Positions 9,256 through 17,368 of a DNA stretch of 46,573 bases are shown piece by piece. Below the pieces are notes generated by a model. It was not told where the DNA came from. It did no database searches and saw only the letters and a program-made list of their open reading frames with translations. The translations under genes were made by a program, and so were the position numbers. Location of the stretch: positions 1 through 46,573 of the forward strand of contig JAEUWB010000056.1 in the NCBI GenBank assembly GCA_016786595.1, read 5' to 3'. The DNA comes from a bacterium (GTDB taxonomy: Bacteria; Bdellovibrionota_C; UBA2361; SZUA-149; JAEUWB01). Within the stretch, counting starts at the first letter, position 1; every line of letters starts with the position of its first letter.

Positions 9256-9983
9256 GTAAAAGAATCCTTATTTTGATATTCACACTATGCTCTGTTTCGC
9301 TGGCCAGTGCCGAAGATTCCGGTTTAGCTCTTTATCAGCAGCAAAAATATCTTCTCGCTAAGCAAGCTCTGAAGCGTGAGCTTGAAAGTCAGGGGCCGCA
9401 GGCGAATTTGCTGTTACTTTTAGCTTTAACTGAGTATCAACTGCACGAACGTGGTCAAGCCGTAAGAGATCTACGCCATACATTAAACATCAATCCAACT
9501 AACCAAACAGCATTACAAACACTGTCAACAATTCGCAAAGAAATTAAAACAAATTTAAGCAGACCGCAGCCACTGGTGCCTTTAGTAACAACACTCAATG
9601 ATTTTTCAATGGATCTCTTGGCGCTAATTTTTGCTGGGCTGACTTTAGTGACGCTCTATTTCACAAAAAGACGCGGTTTATTCAAGCGCCAGTTGCATCG
9701 TATCTTTGCGATTTTAACTTTATTAGTACTAACCGTGCGCTACACCTCACATCTTGGACCAGAGGGGCTGAGGATTTTTAGTCTGCAGCGACCTAATTAT
9801 GCTGTGGTGGTGCGTGACCAAACGCAAGTCTTCTCTGCTCCACAGACTCAAGCTCAAGTAATTGAGATCGCCAGCGCTGGCACAGAAGCAAGCATCATTG
9901 GAAGCGATAAAACTTTCTTAAATATCCTACTCCCGAGTGGCCGCACGGGCTGGGTTACTGCTGATGCAGTGAGTAGGATTTAG
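9252..9983 (+). CDS. batE: BatE-like TPR/SH3 membrane protein
   Basis: Last gene of the Bat operon, 243 residues. An N-terminal signal peptide (ILILIFTLCSVSLASA) is followed by TPR-like helices (about 24-95), one or two membrane helices (about 117-165) and a C-terminal SH3b-like domain (about 185-243, ending SGRTGWVTADAVSRI) that probably faces the periplasm. The order TPR-TM-SH3 is typical of BatE. It begins in an ATGA overlap with batD. Its stop overlaps the tail of the convergent DUF4143 gene by 4 bases, leaving no room for a conventional terminator. Confidence 0.85.
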   Translation: MSKRILILIFTLCSVSLASAEDSGLALYQQQKYLLAKQALKRELESQGPQANLLLLLALTEYQLHERGQAVRDLRHTLNINPTNQTALQTLSTIRKEIKTNLSRPQPLVPLVTTLNDFSMDLLALIFAGLTLVTLYFTKRRGLFKRQLHRIFAILTLLVLTVRYTSHLGPEGLRIFSLQRPNYAVVVRDQTQVFSAPQTQAQVIEIASAGTEASIIGSDKTFLNILLPSGRTGWVTADAVSRI

Positions 9984-11119
9984 GAAATAATTTCCCCGCT
10001 CCAGAGTTCATGTAAAAATTTTTCAACCGGAAATATTTCGATGTTTCCTTCTTTTCTATAGTTCTTCTCCAGACAGATCAGAATCAATCGTGCAAACTTT
10101 TGCTCTTCTGCAATTGACTTAAGTCCTTTTAGATCATTACGACCGATCCGTTCTTTTCCCTTCACCTCAAGTGCAATTGAATCACCGATCACAAAATCTA
10201 CTTCGATTTTCGATAGCGATCGCCAAAATGTCAGTGGCAAATTTTTTCTTTGATATGAAAGATATGCTTTTAATTCAATCAATATTAAATGCTCGATGGC
10301 ATCACCAAAACTTTTACTTCCATACGTAATGTCAGCAGTACCTTTCAATGCATTGGCGACTCCAACATCAAATAAATAAAACTTTGATGTGGCAACTGGT
10401 TTACGTTTTGAAGTGTGCTGAAAGGGCGGTAATTGATAACCTAAGAGAGTATCTTCTAGCATTTGATAATATTCCCTGACGGTTCTTGGGGGCACGGCTG
10501 AGTCATTACCAATATTAGTGTAATTAATGAGTTCTCCACTATGCAGTCCAGCTACTGTCAGAAAGCGGGAAAATGCCTCAATATTTCTAATCGAAGATTC
10601 AAATTTGATTTCTTCCTGCAGATACATGCCAATATAGTCCTTTAGATCAGCATGATAGTCGGCTGAGAGATAGATTGAAGGGAGCCCCCCCCTGTTGATG
10701 CGTTTTAAAAGATCATGTTCTGTGAATTCAGGATAGACAAGCGGGTAAAAACTAGCGCTGGCGGCTCTGCCAGCAAGTAGGTTTAGATTTTGTTTTTTTA
10801 ATTTCCTGGCGCTACTACCTGTTAGTATAAATCGAAGATCTTTATTAGCTTCGATCATCAGGTGAATTTCATCTAATAAACTTGGAAGTTTTTGAATTTC
10901 ATCGACAATGATTAATTGATCATTTTTAGTTAATTGCTTGCGTATATTTTCTGGACGTTGACTAAGATCTCTAAAAGTATCGGCCTCGAGTAGATTGTAG
11001 ATTTTAGCAGTTGGGAAATATGACTTGATGTAGGTAGTTTTTCCAGTTTGCCTAGGGCCAAGCAAAAATAGTGATTTTCGAGCTAAAATCATCGAAATGT
11101 CTAATATTCTACGAAACAT
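9980..11119 (-). CDS. AAA ATPase with C-terminal DUF4143 (first copy)
   Basis: P-loop ATPase of the widespread AAA_14/DUF4143 type, often found in accessory DNA; its biological role is unknown. From the ATG at 11119 it has 379 residues, with Walker A GPRQTGKT (21-28), Walker B LIIVDEIQK (69-77), sensor LTGSSARKLK, and a C-terminal DUF4143 domain with a PD-(D/E)xK-like core (VDFVIGDSIALEVKG). The open frame extends to a GTG at 11173. I prefer 11119 because a promoter-like pair (TTGCCA, 17 bases, CATATT) would begin transcription almost at this ATG. It is convergent with batE, 4-base overlap. A second, divergent paralogue lies at 44148-45299. Confidence 0.85.
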   Translation of the reverse strand: MFRRILDISMILARKSLFLLGPRQTGKTTYIKSYFPTAKIYNLLEADTFRDLSQRPENIRKQLTKNDQLIIVDEIQKLPSLLDEIHLMIEANKDLRFILTGSSARKLKKQNLNLLAGRAASASFYPLVYPEFTEHDLLKRINRGGLPSIYLSADYHADLKDYIGMYLQEEIKFESSIRNIEAFSRFLTVAGLHSGELINYTNIGNDSAVPPRTVREYYQMLEDTLLGYQLPPFQHTSKRKPVATSKFYLFDVGVANALKGTADITYGSKSFGDAIEHLILIELKAYLSYQRKNLPLTFWRSLSKIEVDFVIGDSIALEVKGKERIGRNDLKGLKSIAEEQKFARLILICLEKNYRKEGNIEIFPVEKFLHELWSGEIIS

Positions 11120-11130
11120 GGCATATAATA

Positions 11131-11154
11131 TGCCAAATTTCGCAAAATTTGGCA
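11131..11154 (-). promoter_or_regulatory. Perfect inverted repeat inside the putative promoter of the first DUF4143 gene
   Basis: Two perfect 10-base arms, TGCCAAATTT and AAATTTGGCA, are separated by CGCA. The repeat fills the spacer between a possible -35 (TTGCCA, 11155-11150, minus strand) and a possible -10 (CATATT, 11132-11127) 17 bases apart, and ends 11 bases before the ATG at 11119. This placement suggests an operator for a dimeric repressor, perhaps autoregulation. The transcript would be nearly leaderless. No run of T follows, so a terminator is unlikely. Confidence 0.5.
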
Positions 11155-11288
11155 ATATGAAGGTTGCGGCCACCTTACGGCCAAATCAAATTATTAACTA
11201 AATACGGCTAATTGTAGTGTATTTACTGAAATAAATTATAGATCAAAGTAACCCAGTGCTCACGGTCATTAAGGTAAGGGGGGGCACC

Positions 11289-11459
11289 GTCATCTCGACC
11301 GAAGCTCTGAGCCGTATATGTTTACGGCGAAGAGCGAAGCGGAGAGATCTCCAATTGCACTCCAATTGCGCTTGCTGGAGGATTTGGAGATCTCGTCGTG
11401 AGCGTAGAACTTCATTTCGTTGACTTTGTCCCGAGTGAGTTCGAAGGGCGCACGATGAC
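11289..11459. repeat. ~171-bp imperfect palindromic repeat element
   Basis: Most of the 414-base gap between the DUF4143 gene and the next gene is taken up by this element. The centre has perfect 11-base arms, GAGATCTCCAA (11344-11354) and TTGGAGATCTC (11384-11394). The outer ends are GTCATC (11289) and GATGAC (11454-11459), also inverted. The internal text (GAGCGAAGCGGAGAGATCTC) resembles the dispersed, GTCATC-ended intergenic repeats seen in many environmental genomes. It looks less AT-rich than its flanks and has no coding signal. Copy number elsewhere cannot be judged from this window. Confidence 0.55.
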
Positions 11460-11488
11460 GAGGACTGCTTTGCTTTCTTGATCTTATT

Positions 11489-11516
11489 GGCCGTGGGTAT
11501 CGAATTACTTTTCTGG
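11489..11516 (+). repeat. Left end only of the MITE-like repeat (copy D)
   Basis: The sequence GGCCGTGGGTATCGAATTAC and the following CTTTTC match the left ends of the full repeats at 43915 and 45367. No matching right end is visible downstream, so this is a solo end or decayed copy. It lies about 370 bases upstream of the first DUF4143 gene, in the same orientation relative to that gene as copy C is to the second DUF4143 gene. Confidence 0.5.
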
Positions 11517-11587
11517 ATAATCGATTAGAAATTCCTCTTTAACTAGAAATCAACTTCACAGCAACATTCTTGCGAATAATATTACGA

Positions 11588-11896
11588 TCAAACACTTTGC
11601 GTATTAAAAAAAGTTTGTAAGAGGCTTCGCACAAGATACATACCAATAGACAAAACTAGAAAAAATATTCCCAACAAAAATGGTTTTTTGGCTAAATGCC
11701 AATTTTTTAGTGTGTAAACAAGATCGACAAATGGAACCAAGAACACTGCAATTGCCCAAAACAGGCTAGCTCGATAGGAGAGCAGCACCAGCCATACCTT
11801 CAGGCAGTAAATCGCAGCAAATCCAAAAGTAATCATCAAAATTGCGCCGACCTGGCTACCAATTACATTAATCACAAAATTAAGAAGCGCTTCCAT
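11588..11896 (-). CDS. Small three-TM membrane protein
   Basis: A hypothetical protein of 102 residues from the ATG at 11896, which has a GGAG Shine-Dalgarno 6 bases upstream; the open frame also contains a TTG four codons earlier. Three hydrophobic helices are visible (about AILMITFGFAAIYCLKVWLVL, ASLFWAIAVFLVPFVDLVY and PFLLGIFFLVLSIGMYLV). The middle part, with an aromatic-rich loop and 'LVPFVDLVYTLKNW', resembles small inner-membrane proteins of unknown function. It follows the oxidoreductase gene on the same strand by 25 bases and may be co-transcribed with it. Confidence 0.7.
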   Translation of the reverse strand: MEALLNFVINVIGSQVGAILMITFGFAAIYCLKVWLVLLSYRASLFWAIAVFLVPFVDLVYTLKNWHLAKKPFLLGIFFLVLSIGMYLVRSLLQTFFNTQSV

Positions 11897-11921
11897 GACT
11901 AACTCCAATTCTTAAAAAATT

Positions 11922-12893
11922 TTATGCCGCTACACGTAGCAACAATTTCGCATTGGCTGCACCCTCAAAAACATCAACTTCTGGGCTATTGTCAGTTCTC
12001 ACGGCATCAACAAAATTATCAATTAAGCCAAGGAAAGGATTTGTAACGGGAAAGGATAAGCCGCCGCGATTGGTCCAAATTTTACCCTTTCCATCTCGAT
12101 GAAAAGTATCTTCGCACACGACCCACCCGCTAGAACCATATATTTCTAAACGACTTGGTGCATCAAATAGCACAGAGCTGCAAACTTCAGCTGTCGCCCC
12201 GCTTGCGAATTTAAAAGTGAGCAGTGCCGTTTCATCGTGCGGGCCTTGCCAAACTTGATTGGCAATCACGCTTTCTAAATTGGTAATTTCTCCATGCTCA
12301 GGCAATAGCATCCATCTAGCAAGATCGATTAAGTGTGTTCCCACAGCAGCAAGACTCCACCACTTCCCGACTTCGGTTGAAGCTCGCCAGTTTGTAGCAT
12401 CTGCTTGGCGCCAAGCCCAAAGCGAGCGGACATGGCGGATTTCACCAAAGTCTCCGCGTTGCACAGCTTCCTTCACCAAGCGATGTCCGGCATGCCAGCG
12501 TAGCCGATAACAAAGTCCGAGTTTTACTTTTGATTGAGCATAGCTTTCTAAAATCAGATCAACCCCTTCACGATCGGTAGCGAGAGGTTTTTCCAAGAGC
12601 ACATGTTTTCCTGCGCGCATTGCTGCAACTGCCGTCTCGGCATGGAGCTTGTCAGGAGTTGCGATAATCACGGCATCAAGGTCACGATCCGCTAACAATT
12701 CTACTAACGATGAATATGCCGGGGTAGCAGATTGGGCTTTAAATTTCCGAGCAAATTCTTGGGCACGCTCTTGATTTCTGCTCAAAACGCTCCATAACTG
12801 AGCTTTTTCTGTTTCGATTAGTGCCGGAGCATGTCCGTTAGAAGCAATACTACCTGTGCCAATGATCGCAAAATTTAATTTCTTCGCTTGCAT
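11922..12893 (-). CDS. Gfo/Idh/MocA-family oxidoreductase
   Basis: NAD(P)-dependent sugar or inositol dehydrogenase-type enzyme. From the ATG at 12893 it has about 323 residues: an N-terminal Rossmann fold with GTGSIASNGHAPAL, the family's catalytic-region signature LLEKPLATD, and the C-terminal alpha/beta domain with YRLRWHAGH and WWSLAAVGTHLIDLARWML, where the His/Asp are typical active-site positions. The open frame extends 24 codons upstream (to 12965), but that extension has no family similarity, and a TATAAT-like box sits just before the ATG. The substrate cannot be deduced. Confidence 0.88.
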   Translation of the reverse strand: MQAKKLNFAIIGTGSIASNGHAPALIETEKAQLWSVLSRNQERAQEFARKFKAQSATPAYSSLVELLADRDLDAVIIATPDKLHAETAVAAMRAGKHVLLEKPLATDREGVDLILESYAQSKVKLGLCYRLRWHAGHRLVKEAVQRGDFGEIRHVRSLWAWRQADATNWRASTEVGKWWSLAAVGTHLIDLARWMLLPEHGEITNLESVIANQVWQGPHDETALLTFKFASGATAEVCSSVLFDAPSRLEIYGSSGWVVCEDTFHRDGKGKIWTNRGGLSFPVTNPFLGLIDNFVDAVRTDNSPEVDVFEGAANAKLLLRVAA

Positions 12894-13090
12894 GCGATCA
12901 TTATATTTTACCTGCCGACTTAATGCTACATGGCAACGTTCGAGCCTGAGATCATTAATTATCAAGGAACACTAATTTTTGAGTGCCGACTTCATTTGAA
13001 ACAAACGAGGTAACAACAACCTCCCGTGACGACTTGCCCGCCGTAGTCGGCGGAAGCGGCATCGGTGGAAGAGATTGGCCAACCTGGCCA

Positions 13091-13468
13091 TTAGTTTATC
13101 GGTATCGGATTTCCTTGGGCATCAATCGCCACCATCACGACCTCGGCCTCGGTAACTTTAATCGTCTCTCGCTTACCGATACCGCGCTCGACTTCAACCA
13201 GAACTTTCACTGTAACCGACGTGCGGCCAAGCTTAAGAGTTTCTGTATAAAAGCTTACTGAGTCTCCAACGAAAACCGGCGCAATAAATTCAACATCCCT
13301 AACAAGCTTCGTGACATAACGATGTGGGGCAATACTACGCGCCTCTTCCCCGGCAGCCATATCAAGATAGCTTAAAATCACACCACCAAAGATTGACCCC
13401 AAGGCATTAGTATCTTTAGGAAGACAAACAATACGAATTTTCGGAATGCGAACAGCTTGGGTAGTCAT
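13091..13468 (-). CDS. YciA-type acyl-CoA thioesterase (hotdog fold)
   Basis: A 125-residue single-hotdog protein. The N-terminal 'NALGSIFGGVILSYLDMAAG' block is the YciA/acyl-CoA hydrolase signature, with the catalytic Asp in LDMAAG. The strand VEFIAPVFVGDSVSFYTETLKLGRTS follows the family pattern. Such enzymes cleave fatty acyl-CoA thioesters in the cytoplasm. Length is normal. It is separated from the oxidoreductase by 197 bases with no other gene seen, and from nrdA by a long regulatory gap. Family sure, chain-length specificity unknown. Confidence 0.88.
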   Translation of the reverse strand: MTTQAVRIPKIRIVCLPKDTNALGSIFGGVILSYLDMAAGEEARSIAPHRYVTKLVRDVEFIAPVFVGDSVSFYTETLKLGRTSVTVKVLVEVERGIGKRETIKVTEAEVVMVAIDAQGNPIPIN

Positions 13469-13836
13469 AGCGAGAGTAAATAGCCTGATGACCTATTCAA
13501 TGAAAGATATATAAGCAATCGTAGCTTGGTCAGTAGCTGATTTTATTGATCTTTTATTTTTTGTTCTGTTTTTGTTTGTAATGTTGACGCAGTTTAGATT
13601 TCTATATTCTTGTATACATACAAAGTTAGGCCATGATTTATATCTTAATTCTCAAATTGCATAAAAATTATCTAATAAATACAGATAATTAACATAAGCG
13701 TACGTACCTCCTAGATTTTTGTATTAGCCATTTCTACAGCTCAATTTAGGCTGAATTAAAGATTTTTAATAAATAAATTCAAGTACTTACTTACTATGTA
13801 AGCGCAGGTACATCATAGTCGACTAGAAGCAGACTT
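13469..13836. other. AT-rich intergenic stretch upstream of the nrd control region
   Basis: This part of the 579-base gap between the thioesterase gene and nrdA is strongly AT-rich, with T-runs around 13545-13580. It must contain the thioesterase promoter (minus strand). I see no open frame with a ribosome binding site, no tRNA-like arm and no strong hairpin here. Confidence 0.4.
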
Positions 13837-13852
13837 ACACAATATGTAGTAT
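13837..13852 (+). promoter_or_regulatory. NrdR box 1
   Basis: ACACAATATGTAGTAT matches the 16-base NrdR consensus (acaCwAtATaTwGtgt) at most positions. It lies 16 bases upstream of the stronger box 2, the textbook spacing for the cooperative NrdR repressor. NrdR senses ATP/dATP and represses ribonucleotide reductase genes. Confidence 0.85.
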
Positions 13853-13868
13853 GAGCCACTGAGAGCTA

Positions 13869-13884
13869 ACACAATATATTGTGT
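13869..13884 (+). promoter_or_regulatory. NrdR box 2 (perfect palindrome)
   Basis: ACACAATATATTGTGT is a perfect palindrome fitting the NrdR consensus exactly. Its start is 32 bases from that of box 1, about three helical turns. It overlaps the upstream edge of the -10 element, so NrdR binding here would block RNA polymerase. Confidence 0.92.
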
Positions 13885-13890
13885 TATAAT
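13882..13890 (+). promoter_or_regulatory. Extended -10 promoter of nrdAB
   Basis: TGTTATAAT is a perfect extended -10 (TGnTATAAT). No good -35 lies 17 bases upstream, which the extended -10 would compensate. Transcription would start near 13897, leaving about 150 bases of leader before nrdA. Overlap with NrdR box 2 links it to dNTP-responsive repression. Confidence 0.75.
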
Positions 13891-13941
13891 CGCTTTTGAA
13901 TTCAATAACTGGTGTTAGCTAGTTTAAGTTGAAAGGCGCAA

Positions 13942-14004
13942 ATGAGAAACGCTCAGACATGCACTCAGATAGTAGTGCAGCTGCTTGAAGTGATAATTTT
14001 TTAA
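13942..14004 (+). CDS. Possible 20-residue leader peptide upstream of nrdA
   Basis: A short frame, ATG to TAA, with GAAAGG about 6 bases before the ATG, encoding [20 protein letters not shown]. It lies in the nrdAB leader between the extended -10 promoter and nrdA. Nothing in the peptide is recognisable. It could be a regulatory upstream ORF or chance; the ribosome-site-like GAAAGG is the only positive sign. Confidence 0.25.
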   Translation: MRNAQTCTQIVVQLLEVIIF

Positions 14005-14050
14005 CATTTCAACGCAGTCAAATGGAGTTCATTCAAAGGAGTTCGGTGTG

Positions 14051-17000
14051 ATGCAAGCAGATACTACAGCAACAAATACAAACGTAGCAGGAGCAGTCAA
14101 CGCAGCAGCAATTAAAAGCAGCACAGCTGGGAAGCTCCGAGAGGATTTTACAGTCGTAAAGCGTAACGGCACACTTGTTCCCTTCCGCAAAGACCGCGTA
14201 GCCACAGCAATTGAAGCTGCCTACCGTGCAACAAATCGCATCCCTGAAAGCGCACCACTTTCGCAAGCCGACTATACGATCGTTCAACTTGTAACAAACT
14301 CCGTTGTCGAAGAAGTACGCGCCAAAGCCGCCGAAGGGGCGTCGATTACCGTTGAAGGTATTCAAGACATTGTTGAAGTCAAATTAATGCAAGCTGAGCA
14401 ATTTGATGTAGCGCGTAACTACATTATCTATCGCGACGATCACAAAGCACTTCGCGACGATTCTCCAAGAAATCTCAAGGTTTTACGCCGCGATGGCACA
14501 ACCACTGTGCGCTTTAACCCAATGAAGATTGCTTCCGCCATTGAACGCGCCTTCCGTGCACATCAAAAAATCGAAGGTCAAACGCCAAGTGAAATTATTG
14601 AAGCAGTCAATTTACTGACTAACCGAGTTGTTGCGCGCTGCACAGAACTTTCCAAAGCTGGCACAATTCTTCACGTCGAATTTATTCAAGACGAAGTTGA
14701 GCGCACCATGATGCGCGAAGGCTTCTATGATGTTGCTAAGGATTTCATTCTCTATCGTGCCGCCCGGGCAGCGCTGCGCGAACAAACACCAGAAATTAGC
14801 ATTGATACTGTCATTCCAGAAAAAATTATCGAAGCTCCCGCAGTTAGCGCCCGTGAATTCCATGCCCGCCGCAGCGATGGCACTACCTTTGTTGTCACTG
14901 ATGGGGAAATCCGACGTCGTATTCAATATGCCTGCAAAGGCTTGGAGAATTTAGTTTCTTCGGAAAATATTCTGGAAGAATCAATCAAGAATTTTTACGA
15001 AGGAATTTTAAGCACGGAAATTGATTTGGCTAATATCCTGGCGGCCCGCTCGCAAATCGAAAAAGAACCAGCTTATTCCTATGTGGCCTCACGCTTATTA
15101 CTAGACGTTATCTATAGGGAAGCTTTCGGCGTTGAAGCTTCAAATCCTGAGCTTAAGAAACTACATGCTAATTACTTTAAATCTTATATCGCGAAAGCCG
15201 TAGAGCTGGAACGCTTAAATCCTGAACTTAAGAGTTTTGATTTAGATAAGTTGGCAGATGCGATGGATTTAACACGCGACTTAAAGTTTATGTATCTTGG
15301 ACTACAGACTCTTTATGACCGTTACTTAATTCACCAAGAAGATGTGCGTGTAGAAACTCCACAGATTTTCTGGATGCGCGTAGCAATGGGACTTGCCGTC
15401 AAGGAAGGTAAAGACAAAACAGAGCGCGCGATTGAGTTTTACAATGTGCTTTCTCAATTTCACTTCATGTCAAGCACGCCAACACTTTTCAACTCTGGCA
15501 CACTCCATTCGCAACTAAGCTCGTGCTACCTCTCCACGGTGATGGATGATTTAAAGCATATCTTTAAGTGCGTCTCTGATGATGCTCAACTTTCCAAATG
15601 GGCCGGCGGCTTAGGCAATGACTGGACGAATGTGCGTGCCACAGGTGCTCGTATTAAAGGCACCAATGGCCGTAGCCAAGGCGTTATTCCATTTCTCAAG
15701 GTCGCAAACGACACAGCTGTCGCTGTAAATCAGGGTGGCAAACGCAAAGGCGCAATGTGTGCTTATCTTGAGTCTTGGCACCTTGACATTGAAGACTTTT
15801 TAGAGCTTAGAAAAAATACTGGCGATGAACGTAGGCGTACACACGACATGAATACAGCCAACTGGATTCCAGACTTATTTATGAAGCGCGTCTCTCAAAA
15901 TGGCACTTGGACACTATTTAGTCCGAGCGATGTGCCTGACCTACATGATCTTTACGGTAAAGCTTTCGAAAAGCGCTACACCGAATATGAGCAAATGGTC
16001 GAGGCAGGAAAAATCAAACTTTACAAACGCGTTGAAGCAGTGATGCTTTGGAGAAAGATGCTTTCGATGTTGTTTGAAACAGGTCATCCTTGGATTACTT
16101 TCAAAGATCCTTCAAACATTCGCTCCCCGCAAGATCATATGGGAGTGGTGCACAGCTCCAACCTCTGCACAGAAATTCTGCTTAATACTTCAGCTGAAGA
16201 AACTGCTGTATGTAACTTAGGTTCAGTTAACCTAGTTGAGCATATTATCAACGGCAAGTTAGACCGCAGCCGTATTGCAAAAACAGTAAAAACTGCAATT
16301 CGCATGTTGGATAACGTGGTGGATATTAACTTCTATCCAACTGAGGAAGCCGAGCGCTCTAATAAACGCCACCGCCCCGTCGGGATGGGCATCATGGGTT
16401 TCCAGGATGCGCTTTATATGCTGGGCATTAGCTATGCCAGCCCCGAAGCTGTGCGCTTTGCCGATGAAAGCATGGAAGTTATTTCTTATAACGCCATCCT
16501 TGCCTCCAGTGAATTAGCTAAGGAACGCGGAGCTTATCCAAGCTACCAAGGCTCAAAATGGAGTAAGGGCATGCTGCCAATTGATACACTTAAACTCTTA
16601 GTTGAAGAGCGCGGTGCAGAGTTTACTGATGTTGATACTTCTGCAACGCTGGATTGGTCACCTGTTAGAGCTTCAATCAAAGAACACGGCATGAGAAACA
16701 GTAACACTATGGCAATTGCGCCAACTGCTACTATTTCTAATATCACCGGAGTGGCTGCTTCAATTGAGCCGGCTTATAAGCATCTGTACACCAAGTCTAA
16801 CCTCTCCGGAGAATTCATGGTGCACAATACTTACCTAGTCGAAGAGCTTAAAAAACTTAATCTCTGGGATGCGGATATGGTTGATGACCTTAAATATTTC
16901 GATGGCTCGATTATGGAAATCGAGCGCATTCCAGATGAGCTAAAGCGCGTCTATCTAACTGCTTTTGAAATTGAACCAGATTGGATTATTGAATGTGGCG

Positions 17001-17317
17001 CGCGTCGACAAAAATGGATCGACATGGGCCAAAGCTTAAATCTTTATAGCGCTGAAACAAGCGGTAAAAAGCTTCACGACATGTATATGTTAGCATGGCG
17101 CAAAGGCTGTAAAACCACTTATTACTTGCGCTCGATGGGAGCAACCCAAATCGAGAAGTCAACGACAGATATTAATCGTCGTGGGCTGCAGCCACGCTGG
17201 ATGAAGAATAAATCCGCTTCGAGCAATATTAAAATTGAGCGTGATAGCGAGGAGGCCAAGGCTCAAGGGCCAAAAGTGTGCTCCATCTTAGACCCGGATT
17301 GCGAGAGTTGCCAGTAA
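14051..17317 (+). CDS. nrdA: Class I ribonucleotide reductase, large subunit, with three ATP-cones
   Basis: Reduces ribonucleoside diphosphates with NrdB. The chain has about 1088 residues, longer than the ~760 of E. coli because the N-terminus carries three ATP-cone-like domains (about 33-128, 143-238 and 270-360; each opens with a variant of VKRNGT...F/..AI, and the third is degenerate). The catalytic core has SSCYLS, the thiyl-radical Cys in SNLCTEI (about C707, with N and E two residues either side) and [10 protein letters not shown]. The C-terminal redox tail ends [19 protein letters not shown] (14035-14041) is 9 bases before the ATG; a GTG at 14048 is an alternative start. Confidence 0.96.
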   Translation: MQADTTATNTNVAGAVNAAAIKSSTAGKLREDFTVVKRNGTLVPFRKDRVATAIEAAYRATNRIPESAPLSQADYTIVQLVTNSVVEEVRAKAAEGASITVEGIQDIVEVKLMQAEQFDVARNYIIYRDDHKALRDDSPRNLKVLRRDGTTTVRFNPMKIASAIERAFRAHQKIEGQTPSEIIEAVNLLTNRVVARCTELSKAGTILHVEFIQDEVERTMMREGFYDVAKDFILYRAARAALREQTPEISIDTVIPEKIIEAPAVSAREFHARRSDGTTFVVTDGEIRRRIQYACKGLENLVSSENILEESIKNFYEGILSTEIDLANILAARSQIEKEPAYSYVASRLLLDVIYREAFGVEASNPELKKLHANYFKSYIAKAVELERLNPELKSFDLDKLADAMDLTRDLKFMYLGLQTLYDRYLIHQEDVRVETPQIFWMRVAMGLAVKEGKDKTERAIEFYNVLSQFHFMSSTPTLFNSGTLHSQLSSCYLSTVMDDLKHIFKCVSDDAQLSKWAGGLGNDWTNVRATGARIKGTNGRSQGVIPFLKVANDTAVAVNQGGKRKGAMCAYLESWHLDIEDFLELRKNTGDERRRTHDMNTANWIPDLFMKRVSQNGTWTLFSPSDVPDLHDLYGKAFEKRYTEYEQMVEAGKIKLYKRVEAVMLWRKMLSMLFETGHPWITFKDPSNIRSPQDHMGVVHSSNLCTEILLNTSAEETAVCNLGSVNLVEHIINGKLDRSRIAKTVKTAIRMLDNVVDINFYPTEEAERSNKRHRPVGMGIMGFQDALYMLGISYASPEAVRFADESMEVISYNAILASSELAKERGAYPSYQGSKWSKGMLPIDTLKLLVEERGAEFTDVDTSATLDWSPVRASIKEHGMRNSNTMAIAPTATISNITGVAASIEPAYKHLYTKSNLSGEFMVHNTYLVEELKKLNLWDADMVDDLKYFDGSIMEIERIPDELKRVYLTAFEIEPDWIIECGARRQKWIDMGQSLNLYSAETSGKKLHDMYMLAWRKGCKTTYYLRSMGATQIEKSTTDINRRGLQPRWMKNKSASSNIKIERDSEEAKAQGPKVCSILDPDCESCQ

Positions 17318-17368
17318 GGATGAGGATGGAAAAGAACTGAATTTTATTTGATTACAGGAGTAAAGATT

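Noticed and set aside
12894-12965. 24-residue N-terminal extension of the Gfo/Idh/MocA protein
   Set aside because: The Rossmann fold begins right after the ATG at 12893; the extension looks non-conserved and covers a promoter-like TATAAT.
12966-13261. Plus-strand frame opposite the thioesterase gene
   Set aside because: Antisense reading of a well-supported hotdog thioesterase.
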